NCBI RefSeq assembly: GCF_027286305.1
Contig: NZ_CP114599.1
Coordinates: 434,001 to 498,000, forward strand
Origin: Phenylobacterium sp. NIBR 498073
GTDB taxonomy: Bacteria; Pseudomonadota; Alphaproteobacteria; Caulobacterales; Caulobacteraceae
Length of the DNA: 64,000 bases
Direction: 5' to 3'
Shown here: positions 1 to 8,576 of the stretch, one piece after another
How positions within the stretch are numbered: the stretch's first letter is position 1
Layout: the number at the start of each line of letters is the position of its first letter
The notes under the pieces: model-generated
Seen by the model: only the letters and a program-made list of their open reading frames with translations
Database searches by the model: none
What the model was told of the DNA's origin: nothing
Translations under genes and position numbers: made by a program

Positions 1-135
1 GGCGCCGTCGCCGCGGTCTTCCACGTTGTAGGGCGGATAGCTTTCGGCGGCGGCCTTGGCCGCACGCTCGATCAGGCTGCGGGTATGATCGAAACCCAGC
101 AGGAAGGGGCTGTCGAAGACAAGCGACCGGTTCAT
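1..135 (-). CDS. Small heat-shock protein, Hsp20 family (5' part only)
   Basis: Only the first 45 codons lie in the window; the gene runs off the left edge. The start begins MNRSLVFDSPFLLGFDHT and continues to SYPPYNVEDRGDG, which is the usual opening of alphaproteobacterial IbpA-like chaperones just before the alpha-crystallin domain. Such proteins hold unfolding polypeptides without using ATP. A GAGGA ribosome site lies 7 nt before the ATG and is partly inside a small hairpin (140-161). The gene is divergent from the GFA-like gene. Family call is good from the N-terminal signature; the domain itself is outside the window. Confidence 0.75.
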   Translation of the reverse strand, partial: MNRSLVFDSPFLLGFDHTRSLIERAAKAAAESYPPYNVEDRGDGA

Positions 136-322
136 TCCAGAGTCCTCAGCTTAAGCGACTCCCCGGAACCCCCGCCCAAGGTTCGGCGCGGCGGCCCGGT
201 TGGATTTCATGTGGCGATTGGCGGGCGCGATTTCAACGGCGCGGCGAGTCGGCCGGCTGCTGACAGGTTTCGGCCGCTTGCGCGTTAGGGGACAGGTCCT
301 GTTGCTTAAGGAGCCCTGCCCG

Positions 323-724
323 ATGTCCCTGACCGCTTCCTGCCATTGCGGCGCCACCAAGATCCAGGCGCCGGTCCCGACCAGCGCCACGGAGTGCAAC
401 TGCACCTACTGCGCGCGTACCGGCGCGGTGTGGGCCTATTACAAGCCCGGCGAGCTTGCGATGCTCTCGCAGGACGACGAGCGCACTTACTCGGCCACCG
501 AGGCCGACAACCGCCACCACTTCTGCGGCCGTTGCGGGATGCAGACCTGGGGCGACTCGCCGGACTGGGGATCGGTCTACGATACGGATGGGACGCCGAA
601 GCCGGGGTTCGAGGCCGGCGCCATGCCGAGCGCCTGCATCCATGCGCTGAACCTGCGGCTGGTGGACGACCTCGATTGGTCGGCGATCACGGTCGAGAAG
701 GTTGACGGGCGCAACAGCTGGTGA
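323..724 (+). CDS. GFA/CENP-V family zinc-binding protein
   Basis: A 133-residue protein. The ATG at 323 is chosen because AAGGAG (308-313) sits 9 nt upstream and the protein then begins MSLTASCHCGATK; an upstream in-frame ATG at 200 adds only unconserved residues. The cysteine pattern CHCG, CNCTYC and FCGRCG is that of the glutathione-dependent formaldehyde-activating (GFA) fold, with a structural and a catalytic zinc site. Most family members have no proven formaldehyde activity, so the substrate is unknown. It stands alone and ends just before the terminator hairpin shared with the opposing tRNA gene. Confidence 0.85.
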   Translation: MSLTASCHCGATKIQAPVPTSATECNCTYCARTGAVWAYYKPGELAMLSQDDERTYSATEADNRHHFCGRCGMQTWGDSPDWGSVYDTDGTPKPGFEAGAMPSACIHALNLRLVDDLDWSAITVEKVDGRNSW

Positions 725-759
725 AGTGGTCCGGCCCGGTCGGACCCCAGATAAGGCGA

Positions 760-785
760 AGGCCCGCAGGGTGTCCTGCGGGCCT
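760..785 (-). terminator. Hairpin terminator for tRNA-Ala, probably bidirectional
   Basis: Perfect 11-bp inverted repeat AGGCCCGCAGG / CCTGCGGGCCT with a 4-nt loop, immediately 3' of the tRNA on the minus strand and 35 nt after the GFA-like gene on the plus strand. Minus-strand sequence after the stem is T-containing (TTCGCCTT) but not a pure T tract. Confidence 0.65.
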
Positions 786-788
786 CCA

Positions 789-864
<76 letters not shown>

Positions 865-908
865 GAGGTCTCGGGTCTCTTCAGTGGTCGCCCCCCGAAG
901 AGGCGCGG

Positions 909-937
909 AACCTAGTCTGAGAGTTTCGTGCGATCAA
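909..937 (-). promoter_or_regulatory. Candidate promoter of tRNA-Ala
   Basis: On the minus strand TTGATC (932-937) and TAGGTT (909-914) are separated by exactly 17 nt and lie about 45 nt upstream of the mature tRNA 5' end. This is a visual match to a housekeeping -35/-10 pair. Confidence 0.45.
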
Positions 938-983
938 CCCACCCTGAAAGAAAAATTTGAGCGGGTTGTCGCACCCCTGATTT

Positions 984-1451
984 TTACCGGTCGTCGTCGT
1001 TCCCTTCGCCCGGCAGACCCTCGATTTCGGTGTCGTCGAAATCGTCCTCGTCCTCGTCCTCGAGGAACGGAACGTCGTCGCTTTCCTCGTCTTCGAGTTC
1101 GTCCTCGCTGAACTCGGAGAGTTGGTCTTCCGGCGTGGCGTCCGGCGCCTCGTCGTCGTCGTCCGAGACCAGCGGCGGCTCGTCGCTGACTTCGTCGAGT
1201 TCGGGGGTGACCGCCTCGTCCTCGTCTTCTTCGTCTTCGTCCTTAGCCTTGCCGCGGACTTGATCCTCGGCGTCCTCGTGATCGTGGTCGACGGTCGAGG
1301 TCCGGGCGCGAACCCGGCGGTTGCGGACGGCTTCGTCCGGGTCGAACTCAGTGCCGCACTTGGGGCAGACGGCGGGCCGGCGGGTCAGGTCGTAGAATTT
1401 TGCCTGACAGTTGGGGCAAATCTGCTTTGCGCCCAGTTCTGGATTGGCCAA
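984..1451 (-). CDS. TIGR02300-type FYDLN acid domain protein
   Basis: A 155-residue protein read from TTG at 1451 with AAGAGG about 10 nt upstream; the mature start LANPELGAKQICPNC matches the family opening, so longer upstream readings were dropped. Residues 10-40 form a zinc-ribbon-like segment with two CxxC pairs around the FYDL motif (CPNCQAKFYDL and CPKCG). The remaining ~100 residues are extremely acidic, almost only Asp/Glu with some Ser and Pro, and must be disordered. The family is conserved in alphaproteobacteria and has no established function. It is divergent from aroA. Confidence 0.85.
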   Translation of the reverse strand: MANPELGAKQICPNCQAKFYDLTRRPAVCPKCGTEFDPDEAVRNRRVRARTSTVDHDHEDAEDQVRGKAKDEDEEDEDEAVTPELDEVSDEPPLVSDDDDEAPDATPEDQLSEFSEDELEDEESDDVPFLEDEDEDDFDDTEIEGLPGEGNDDDR

Positions 1452-1573
1452 GGGGCGTAGCCTCTTAGAGAGGTTGGAATTGAAGCGGGCTCCCTTGCCA
1501 TGGGCGGGGAGCGCTGTCAAAAGCAATCCCCTTTTCGAAAAACAGCAAGCCCTCAAGGAGGCTTGGACATCCC

Positions 1574-2896
1574 ATGACGTCGGCAGGACTGACCGCGAAA
1601 CGCGGCGGCCCGCTGCGGGGTCGCGTGCGCGCCCCAGGCGATAAATCGATCTCTCACCGCTCACTAATTCTCGGCGCGCTGGCGCGGGGAACGACGCAGA
1701 TCGAAGGGCTTCTCGAAGGGGACGACGTGCTGCGCACGGCCGCGGCGATGCGCAGTTTCGGGGCCAAGGTCGAACGGCTCGGCGAGGGCCGCTGGCGAGT
1801 CGAGGGCGCGGGCGGGTTTTCCGAACCCTCGGACGTGATCGACTGCGGCAACGCCGGCACCGGCGTGCGCCTGATCATGGGCGCGATGGCGGGCTTTCCG
1901 TTCGCCGCCACCTTCACGGGCGATGAGTCCCTGCGCGGGCGGCCGATGCGCCGGGTGCTGGGGCCGCTCGGCCAGATGGGCGCGCGTTTCATGGGCCGCT
2001 CGAACGGGCGTCTGCCGCTGACCCTGGAAGGCGGGGCGCTACAATACCTCTCCTATCGGCTGCCCGAGCCCTCGGCGCAGGTGAAGTCGGCGGTGCTGCT
2101 GGCCGGCCTGCATGCGCAGGGCGGCGCGCAGGTGATCGAGCCGGAGGCCACGCGCGACCACACCGAGCGGATGCTGCGGGCCTTCGGGGCGGTGGTCGAG
2201 GTGGAGGACAAGGCCGACGGTCGCTGGATCACCCTGCCGGGCGGCCAGGCGCTGACCGGGACCACGGTGCGGGTGCCGGGCGATCCGTCCTCGGCGGCCT
2301 TCCCGCTGGTGGCCGCACTGGTCACGCCGGGATCTGAGGTGACGGTCGAGGACGTGCTGCTCAACGAACTGCGCATCGGCCTTTTCACGACCCTGCAGGA
2401 AATGGGCGCCGATCTCGTCATCACCAACGTGCGCGAGGAGAGCGGCGAGCAGGTCGGCGACATCACCGCCCGTCATTCGGCGCTGAAGGGCGTCGCGGTG
2501 CCGCCGGAGCGGGCGCCGTCGATGATCGACGAATATCCGATCCTGGCCGTGGCCGCCGCCTTCGCGGACGGTTCGACCGCCATGCGCGGCATCGGCGAGA
2601 TGCGGGTCAAGGAAAGCGACCGCATCGCCCTGATGGCGGCGGGGCTGGCGTCCTGCGGCGTCGGGGTCGAGGAGGAGCCGGAGGGGCTCATCGTCGTCGG
2701 CTCGGCGCGGGGCAACCATCCGGTCGCCGGCGGCGCGCGGGTGACGACCAAGGGCGACCATCGGATCGCCATGTCGCACCTGGTCATGGGCCTGGCCTCG
2801 GACGCGCCGGTGGCGGTCGACGAGCCCGGCATGATCGCCACCAGCTTCCCCGGCTTCGTGGAGCTGATGCGCGGCATGGGCGCGGAGATCTCGTGA
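1574..2896 (+). CDS. aroA: 3-phosphoshikimate 1-carboxyvinyltransferase (EPSP synthase)
   Basis: Condenses shikimate-3-phosphate with phosphoenolpyruvate in the chorismate pathway. The 440-residue length is normal. Visible motifs are GDKS (about 22-25), NAGTG (about 93), SAQVK (about 167), RDHTE (about 195) and KESDR (about 346). The GDKS/SAQVK/RDHTE set is that of class II enzymes (CP4 type). However, the PEP-loop residue that is Ala in CP4 is Gly here. AAGGAGG (1555-1561) precedes the ATG by 12 nt. The stop overlaps the GTG start of cmk, so the two are translationally coupled, as in many alphaproteobacteria (aroA-cmk-rpsA). Confidence 0.95.
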   Translation: MTSAGLTAKRGGPLRGRVRAPGDKSISHRSLILGALARGTTQIEGLLEGDDVLRTAAAMRSFGAKVERLGEGRWRVEGAGGFSEPSDVIDCGNAGTGVRLIMGAMAGFPFAATFTGDESLRGRPMRRVLGPLGQMGARFMGRSNGRLPLTLEGGALQYLSYRLPEPSAQVKSAVLLAGLHAQGGAQVIEPEATRDHTERMLRAFGAVVEVEDKADGRWITLPGGQALTGTTVRVPGDPSSAAFPLVAALVTPGSEVTVEDVLLNELRIGLFTTLQEMGADLVITNVREESGEQVGDITARHSALKGVAVPPERAPSMIDEYPILAVAAAFADGSTAMRGIGEMRVKESDRIALMAAGLASCGVGVEEEPEGLIVVGSARGNHPVAGGARVTTKGDHRIAMSHLVMGLASDAPVAVDEPGMIATSFPGFVELMRGMGAEIS

Positions 2897-3543
2897 AGAC
2901 GCCGTTCGTCATCGCGGTCGACGGGCCGGCCGCCTCGGGCAAGGGCACGATCGCCAGCCGGCTGGCCGGCGCCTACGATCTGCCGATGCTGGACTCCGGC
3001 CTGCTCTACCGGGCGGTCGGGGTGCTGCTGGCCCGGCACGGCGGCGATCTGGACGATGTCGCGGCCGCTACCCAGGTCGCCCGCGACCTGACCGCCGAGA
3101 TGCTGACCGACCCGGCGTTCCGCACCCGCGAGGCCGGCGAGGCCGCCAGCCGCGTCGCCGTCCATCCGCCGGTGCGCGAGGCGCTGCGCGACATGCAGCA
3201 GGACTTCGCCCGCCGGCCGGGCGGGGCGGTGATCGACGGGCGCGACATCGGCACGGTGATTGCGCCCGAGGCCCCGGCCAAGCTCTACGTCACCGCCACG
3301 CCCGAGATCCGGGCCGAGCGGCGCTGGAAGCAGCTGCAGGGCCAGGGCGAGGCGGTCGCCTACGAGGACATCCTGGGCGACATCCGCAAGCGTGACGCCC
3401 GCGACGGCGGCCGGGCCGACAGCCCGATGCGGCCGGCCGACGACTCCGTCTTGCTGGATACCAGCGAAATGACTATAGAGCAGGCCACCGATGCGGCCCG
3501 CCGCATCGTCGAGGCGGCGCGCGCGCGCTGGGAGAATTCCTAG
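2893..3543 (+). CDS. cmk: (d)CMP kinase
   Basis: Phosphorylates CMP and dCMP with ATP in the cytosol. The 216-residue protein has the P-loop GPAASGKGT at residues 11-19, the nucleotide-binding segment [10 protein letters not shown], and the family motif DGRDIGTVI followed by the lid region rich in Arg. It starts with GTG at 2893, overlapping the aroA TGA by 3 nt, so it is the second gene of an aroA-cmk unit; rpsA follows after a 178-nt leader. Confidence 0.95.
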   Translation: MKTPFVIAVDGPAASGKGTIASRLAGAYDLPMLDSGLLYRAVGVLLARHGGDLDDVAAATQVARDLTAEMLTDPAFRTREAGEAASRVAVHPPVREALRDMQQDFARRPGGAVIDGRDIGTVIAPEAPAKLYVTATPEIRAERRWKQLQGQGEAVAYEDILGDIRKRDARDGGRADSPMRPADDSVLLDTSEMTIEQATDAARRIVEAARARWENS

Positions 3544-3721
3544 CCCGCAAATCCAACCGCGCCTTTCCCTCGCACGGCTGCGGGCAAATCACCGGCGCGG
3601 GGTCTCCCGCGTCATCGGTCGCAACCCTCAACCTGACGCCGGGACTCCGTCCGAACTCCGTTCGGCTGGAGCCATGCCCTTTCCGAAGGGCGCCGACGCC
3701 ATTCAAGACGAAAGAACATCA
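3544..3721. promoter_or_regulatory. rpsA leader region
   Basis: 178 nt between cmk and rpsA. It holds a short inverted repeat CCGAAC-TCC-GTTCGG (3651-3665) about 56 nt before the rpsA start. rpsA leaders often carry the S1 autoregulatory target, but I cannot prove that from sequence. The ribosome site of rpsA (GAAAGAAC) is weak, as is common for S1 genes. Confidence 0.35.
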
Positions 3722-5431
3722 ATGGCTGACGATCTTAGCCTGAACCCCTCGCGTGACGATTTCGCCGCGCTGCTCGACGCCTCGATGGGCGGCCGTGACT
3801 TCATGGAAGGCACCGTCGTCAAGGGCGCCGTGGTCGGCATCGAAAAGGACTTCGCGATCATCGACGTCGGTCTGAAGACCGAAGGCCGCGTGTCCGTGAA
3901 GGAATTCGGCGTCGACGAAAGCGGCAAGCCGACCCTGAAGGTCGGCGACACCGTCGAAGTCTTCCTGGAGCGCGTCGAGAACGCCATGGGCGAAGCGGTC
4001 ATCAGCCGCGACAAGGCCCGCCGCGAAGAAGCCTGGACCCGTCTGGAAGGCGTCTACGAAAAGAACGAGCCGGTCATGGGCTCGATCGTGGGCCGCGTTA
4101 AGGGCGGCTTCACCGTCGATCTGGGCGGCGCCTCGGCGTTCCTGCCGGGTTCGCAAGTCGACATCCGCCCGGTGCGCGACGTCGGCCCGCTCATGGGCAA
4201 GGAACAGCCCTTCGCCATCCTCAAGATGGACCGTCCGCGCGGCAACATCGTCGTCTCGCGTCGCGCCATCCTGGAAGAAGCCCGCGCCGAACAGCGCACG
4301 GAGCTGGTCAGCCAGCTGCAAGAGGGCGAAGTCCGCGAAGGCGTGGTCAAGAACATCACCGACTACGGTGCGTTCGTGGACCTGGGCGGCATCGACGGCC
4401 TGCTGCACGTCACCGACATGAGCTGGAAGCGCGTCAACCACCCGAGCCAAGTGCTCGCGGTCGGCGACACCGTGAAGGTCCAGATCGTGAAGATCAATCC
4501 GGACACCCAGCGCATCAGCCTCGGCATGAAGCAGCTGCAGTCCGACCCGTGGGACGGCGTGGAAGCCAAGTACCCGGTGGGCGCCAAGTTCACCGGCCGG
4601 ATCACCAACATCACCGACTACGGCGCCTTCGTGGAGCTGGAGCCGGGCGTCGAAGGCCTGGTCCACGTCTCGGAAATGTCCTGGACCAAGAAGAACGTCC
4701 ATCCGGGCAAGATCGTCTCGACCTCGCAAGAAGTCGACGTGGTCGTGCTGGACGTCGATCCGTCGAAGCGCCGCGTTTCGCTGGGCCTGAAGCAGGCCAT
4801 GGCCAACCCGTGGGACGCCTTCGTGGCCGCTCACCCGATCGGCTCGACCGTCGAGGGCGAAGTCAAGAACGCCACCGAGTTCGGCCTGTTCATCGGCCTG
4901 GACAACGACATCGACGGCATGGTGCACCTGTCCGACCTCGACTGGTCGGTGCCGGGTGAAGAAGCGATCGCCAAGTACAACAAGGGCGACGTGGTCAAGG
5001 CGCGCGTTCTCGACGTCGACGTCGAGAAGGAACGCATCTCGCTGGGCATCAAGCAGCTGGCCGGCGACCCGATGGAAGGCGACACCTTCCGCCGCGGCCA
5101 GACCGTGACCGTCACGGTGACGGAAGTCACCACCGGCGGCATCGAGGTCAAGTTCGGCGACGACGAAGCCCCGATGACGGCCTTCATCCGCAAGTCGGAC
5201 CTGTCGCGCGACCGCGCCGACCAACGTCCGGAGCGCTTCGCCGTGGGTGACCGCGTCGACGCTCAAGTGGTCCAGATCGACAAGGCCGCCCGCCGCGTGT
5301 CGCTGTCGATCAAGTCGCTGGAAATGGCCGAAGAAAAGGAAGCCATCGAGCAGTTCGGCTCGTCGGACTCCGGCGCTTCGCTGGGCGACATCCTCGGCGC
5401 GGCCCTTCGCGAGAAGGCCGGCAAGGAATAA
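3722..5431 (+). CDS. rpsA: 30S ribosomal protein S1
   Basis: A 569-residue RNA-binding ribosomal protein that helps load mRNA on the 30S subunit. Six S1/OB-fold repeats are visible, with recurring ITDYGAFV, GLLHVTDMSW / GLVHVSEMSW and RRVSLGLKQ segments; the first two (residues about 30-190) are the diverged ribosome-binding ones. The ATG at 3722 (MADDLSLNPSRDDF) is chosen; the open frame continues 77 codons upstream but that part is leader sequence. Codon use is strongly biased to GAA/AAG/GTC, unlike the more GC-saturated neighbours, as expected for high expression. It ends 30 nt before a strong terminator. Confidence 0.97.
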   Translation: MADDLSLNPSRDDFAALLDASMGGRDFMEGTVVKGAVVGIEKDFAIIDVGLKTEGRVSVKEFGVDESGKPTLKVGDTVEVFLERVENAMGEAVISRDKARREEAWTRLEGVYEKNEPVMGSIVGRVKGGFTVDLGGASAFLPGSQVDIRPVRDVGPLMGKEQPFAILKMDRPRGNIVVSRRAILEEARAEQRTELVSQLQEGEVREGVVKNITDYGAFVDLGGIDGLLHVTDMSWKRVNHPSQVLAVGDTVKVQIVKINPDTQRISLGMKQLQSDPWDGVEAKYPVGAKFTGRITNITDYGAFVELEPGVEGLVHVSEMSWTKKNVHPGKIVSTSQEVDVVVLDVDPSKRRVSLGLKQAMANPWDAFVAAHPIGSTVEGEVKNATEFGLFIGLDNDIDGMVHLSDLDWSVPGEEAIAKYNKGDVVKARVLDVDVEKERISLGIKQLAGDPMEGDTFRRGQTVTVTVTEVTTGGIEVKFGDDEAPMTAFIRKSDLSRDRADQRPERFAVGDRVDAQVVQIDKAARRVSLSIKSLEMAEEKEAIEQFGSSDSGASLGDILGAALREKAGKE

Positions 5432-5461
5432 GCCTCACAGCCGCATAGCGGTTTGAAGCTG

Positions 5462-5497
5462 GCGGCGGATCGGGAAACCGGTCCGCCGCTTTCTTTT
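5462..5497 (+). terminator. Rho-independent terminator of rpsA
   Basis: Perfect 8-bp outer stem GCGGCGGA/TCCGCCGC extended inward by TCGG/CCGG around a GAAA tetraloop, followed by CTTTCTTTTT. Very strong intrinsic terminator. Confidence 0.9.
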
Positions 5498-5541
5498 TGG
5501 GGCCGGAGATCGGGAAGCCGGTCCGCCGTTTCCTTTTCCGG
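5468..5541 (+). repeat. 40-bp tandem duplication of the rpsA terminator 3' arm
   Basis: The segment from 5468 (GATCGGGAAACCGGTCC...) recurs at 5508 (GATCGGGAAGCCGGTCC...), a period of 40 bp, including the T-rich tail. The second copy lacks the full 5' arm. Confidence 0.75.
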
Positions 5542-5590
5542 TTAGGCCGGTATCGTGCGCGCCCTCAGTTCCCCGTGGAGGCGCGCCGCC

Positions 5591-7540
5591 TTGTATCGTA
5601 CGACCTTGGTGGCGATCGCCGCCGCCGCCTGGTTCTCGCCCGCGCTGGCCGCCGACCGGCCGAGCTTCGGCCCGCCGGCCGCCTGGGTGGCGGTGGCGGA
5701 GATCCCCCAGACCCCGCCCGAGGACGGCGGCGCGGCGGTGCAGGTGGTGCTGGACGACAACCAGACGCGGTTCTCGTCGGACGGGGATTCCTACTACAAC
5801 CGCCGCATCTACCGGGTGACCCGGTCCGAGGGGCTGACCGGCTTCCAGTCGCGCAACGTGACCTGGGACCCGGCGGTCGAGCAGGTGGCCTGGCACACCC
5901 TGCGCATCGTCCGCGACGGCAAGACCATCGACCTCCTGAAGGGCGGCAAGGACCTGCTGGTCCTGCGCCGCGAGACCAACCTGGAGCGGGCGATGCTGGA
6001 CGGGCGGCTGACCGCCAGCCGCCAGATCGAGGGCCTGCAAGTCGGCGACCTGGTCGACATGGCCTGGACGATCACCCGCCGCGACCCGATCGTCGAGGGC
6101 CATTCCTACGACTATGAGCGGATGCAGTTCCCCGGCGCGGCCGGGCGCTATCGCGTGCGGGTCTCCTGGCCGCAGGACAAGGCGGTGCGCTGGCAGGGCA
6201 CCGAAGGTTTCGGCGAGCCGAAGGTCGCGAGCCAAGGCGGCTGGACGGTGCTGGAGCGCGACCAGGCGCTGGCCACGGCGCCCAAGCCGCCGCTGGGCGC
6301 GCCGCTGAGGTTCCAGCGGCTGGGCGACCTGGAAGTGTCGAGCTACGCGGCCTGGGGCGAGGTCTCGCGCATCATGCATCCCCACTTCGCCAAGGCCGCG
6401 ACCCTGGGGCCGGGCTCCGACGTGAAGGCGCAGGCCGCGGCCATCGCCGCCGCGCACAAGGAGCCCAAAGACCGGGCCTTCGCGGCCCTGCAGCTGGTCG
6501 AGGACCAGACCCGCTACCTGTTCCTGGGCATGGGCGAGGGCGGCTATGTGCCGGCTACGGCCGACGAGACCTGGCAGCGGCGGTTCGGCGACTGCAAGGG
6601 CAAGACCGTGCTGCTGCTGGCGCTGCTCAAGGAGCTGGGGATCGAGGCCGAGCCGGCGCTGGTGTCGCTGGGCGGCGGCGACGGGATGGACGAGCGCTTG
6701 CCCTCGCTGTCGGCGTTCAACCACGTCCTGGTGCGCGCCGTCATCGGCGGCAAAACCTACTGGCTGGACGGCACGCGGACCGGCGACCGCGGCGGGATCG
6801 ACACCCTGCCTGCGCCCGGCTGGCGCTGGGCGCTGCCGCTGCGCGCCGACGGCGCCGAGTTGGAGCGGGTGGTCGAGCCGCCGCCCAGCCGGCCGCAGAT
6901 CGTCGCGGAGATCCACCTCGACGCCTCAAAGGGACTGTCGGAGGCCGCCCCGGCGCGGGTCGAACTGCGCATGCACGGCGACGCCGCCGCCGGCTTCCGC
7001 CAGGTCGCCGCGCGCGCCCCCAAGGCCGACCTGGAGCGCACCTTCCGCCAGGCTTTCTCCGCCAGCTACAGCTGGATCGCGCTGGACAGCGTCCGCTGGG
7101 ACAGCCAGCCGGGCGACAACAGCTTCACGCTGGTGATGACCGGCACGGCCGAGGTCGACTGGCGCGAGAACCCCGACCTGGGCGTGCGCGAGTTCAGGCT
7201 GCCGGGAACCGGCGGCGGCGTGACCGCCTATCCGCGGCGCGAGCCGGGCCCCAACCGCGACGCCCCCTATGCGGTGGCCTATCCGACCTTCCGCGAGTCT
7301 GTGACCGAGGTGGTGCTGCCGGGCGGCGGGCGCGGCTTTACGATCCGCGGCCCGAACGGCGAGCAGACGATCGGCGGCTACGAAGTGCGGCAATCCTCGC
7401 TGATCGAGGGCGAGGTGGCCCGGTTCTCGACCCAGGTGCGCGCGATGGCGCCCGAGATTCCGGCGGCCGATATCGAGGCGGCGAATCGCGGCCTGCGGGC
7501 GCTGGCCGCGCAGGAATACTTCGTGCGGGCGCCCAAATGA
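5591..7540 (+). CDS. Exported DUF3857 / transglutaminase-like protein
   Basis: About 649 residues. I prefer TTG at 5591 (GGAG 10 nt upstream; MYRTTLVAIAAAAWF..ALA gives a clean Sec signal peptide); GTG at 5555 would add 12 residues. An N-terminal DUF3857 beta-sandwich (about 60-220) is followed by a transglutaminase core with GDCKGKTVLLLALL (catalytic Cys), FNHVLV (His) and YWLDGT (Asp). Such proteins are periplasmic; substrates are unknown. It sits between rpsA and ihfB, which are usually closer in relatives. The C-terminal part is DUF2569-free and beta-rich. Function beyond fold is not assigned. Confidence 0.8.
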   Translation: MYRTTLVAIAAAAWFSPALAADRPSFGPPAAWVAVAEIPQTPPEDGGAAVQVVLDDNQTRFSSDGDSYYNRRIYRVTRSEGLTGFQSRNVTWDPAVEQVAWHTLRIVRDGKTIDLLKGGKDLLVLRRETNLERAMLDGRLTASRQIEGLQVGDLVDMAWTITRRDPIVEGHSYDYERMQFPGAAGRYRVRVSWPQDKAVRWQGTEGFGEPKVASQGGWTVLERDQALATAPKPPLGAPLRFQRLGDLEVSSYAAWGEVSRIMHPHFAKAATLGPGSDVKAQAAAIAAAHKEPKDRAFAALQLVEDQTRYLFLGMGEGGYVPATADETWQRRFGDCKGKTVLLLALLKELGIEAEPALVSLGGGDGMDERLPSLSAFNHVLVRAVIGGKTYWLDGTRTGDRGGIDTLPAPGWRWALPLRADGAELERVVEPPPSRPQIVAEIHLDASKGLSEAAPARVELRMHGDAAAGFRQVAARAPKADLERTFRQAFSASYSWIALDSVRWDSQPGDNSFTLVMTGTAEVDWRENPDLGVREFRLPGTGGGVTAYPRREPGPNRDAPYAVAYPTFRESVTEVVLPGGGRGFTIRGPNGEQTIGGYEVRQSSLIEGEVARFSTQVRAMAPEIPAADIEAANRGLRALAAQEYFVRAPK

Positions 7541-7574
7541 CGTCGCGTGACACTTACCTGACGTCACCTGACGG
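7538..7574 (+). repeat. Four helically phased TGAC direct repeats
   Basis: TGAC occurs at 7538, 7548, 7559 and 7569, i.e. spacings of 10, 11 and 10 bp, three of the four extended to TGACG. The cluster begins at the stop codon of the DUF3857 gene and lies about 195 nt before ihfB. The rest of the 226-nt gap (7541-7766) shows no gene. Confidence 0.5.
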
Positions 7575-7766
7575 TTGAAAAACCGGCGAACGGGGCTGTG
7601 GGAGGGGGCGTCAACCTTCTTTGCGCCTTGAACATCCAATCGGACTCGACCATGGTCCCGCTCGCTTCCAGCGATTTCTTGCGAGGCGCGCCGTCTGGCG
7701 AAGTTGTTGCTCCTAGTTGAAAGCCTATGAGCCGTCTCCCCACGGCTCGGGGACCCGGAAATAGGC

Positions 7767-8048
7767 ATGATCAAGTCGGAACTTATCGCCCGCTTGTCGG
7801 AGGAAAACCCGCACCTGACCCAACGCGACGTCGAGCGCGTGGTCGGGGTTATCCTCGAGCGGATGATCCAAGCTTTGGAAACTGACGGCCGCGTCGAGCT
7901 GCGCGGCTTCGGGGCGCTTTCGGTGCGGTCGCGCGACGCGCGGGCCGGCCGCAATCCGCGCACCGGCGAGTCCGTGGACGTGCGCGCCAAGCATGTTCCG
8001 TTCTTCAAGAGCGGCAAGGAACTGCGCGAGCGGCTCAACGCCGACTAG
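7767..8048 (+). CDS. ihfB: Integration host factor subunit beta
   Basis: A 93-residue DNA-bending protein of the HU/IHF family; with IhfA it forms a heterodimer that bends DNA at promoters and recombination sites. Typical features are [10 protein letters not shown] at the start, the [21 protein letters not shown] beta-arm segment with the intercalating-proline tip (RNP), and the C-terminal [13 protein letters not shown]. The position downstream of rpsA agrees with the beta rather than alpha subunit. It has its own 200-nt upstream region. Confidence 0.93.
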   Translation: MIKSELIARLSEENPHLTQRDVERVVGVILERMIQALETDGRVELRGFGALSVRSRDARAGRNPRTGESVDVRAKHVPFFKSGKELRERLNAD

Positions 8049-8130
8049 TCAACCGGCAGAGGTTTGCGGTTGACCTAAAGGAAGGGCTCAGTCGATCCTG
8101 ACCCTTGGTTTGAGCGATCAACGGTGATCC

Positions 8131-8535
8131 ATGGGCATCTTCTCTGAATTCCGCGAGTTCATCGCGCGTGGCAATGTCATCGACCTTGCGGTCGGCGTGA
8201 TCATCGGCGCGTCGTTCAACAAGATCGTCGACAGCCTGGTCAATCAGGTGGTGATGCCGCCGATCGGCCTGCTCACCGGCGGCATGGACTTCTCGAAGCT
8301 GGAATGGGTGCTGCGGGCGGACGACCCGGCGACCAAGGCCAGCGAGCTGGTCGCCATCCAGTACGGCGCCTTCGTCAACACCCTCATCCAGTTCCTGATC
8401 GTCGCCTGGGTGATCTTCCTGCTGGTCAAGGGCGTGAACGCCCTGCGCCGTCAACAGGAGGAGGCGCCCGCCGCGCCCAGCCCCAGCGAGGCCCTGCTGA
8501 CCGAAATCCGCGACCTTCTGAAGACCAAATCCTGA
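8131..8535 (+). CDS. mscL: Large-conductance mechanosensitive channel MscL
   Basis: A 134-residue inner-membrane channel that opens under membrane tension and releases solutes on osmotic downshock. The N-terminal [31 protein letters not shown] is the diagnostic amphipathic helix plus TM1 with the gate; TM2 is [19 protein letters not shown], followed by the charged C-terminal helix bundle ([11 protein letters not shown]). The periplasmic loop is short. It is a single gene between ihfB and trpF. Confidence 0.96.
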   Translation: MGIFSEFREFIARGNVIDLAVGVIIGASFNKIVDSLVNQVVMPPIGLLTGGMDFSKLEWVLRADDPATKASELVAIQYGAFVNTLIQFLIVAWVIFLLVKGVNALRRQQEEAPAAPSPSEALLTEIRDLLKTKS

Positions 8536-8576
8536 TCCGGCTTGGCTTGGCGCGCCAGCGGGGCTAACTGCGGCCC

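Noticed and set aside
1030..1263. Poly-serine frame on the plus strand
   Set aside because: It is the complement of the acidic tail of the FYDLN protein.
3719..5266. 515-codon open frame on the minus strand opposite rpsA
   Set aside because: Shadow of the S1 repeats; low-complexity Asp/His/Ala-rich sequence with no family and no ribosome site.
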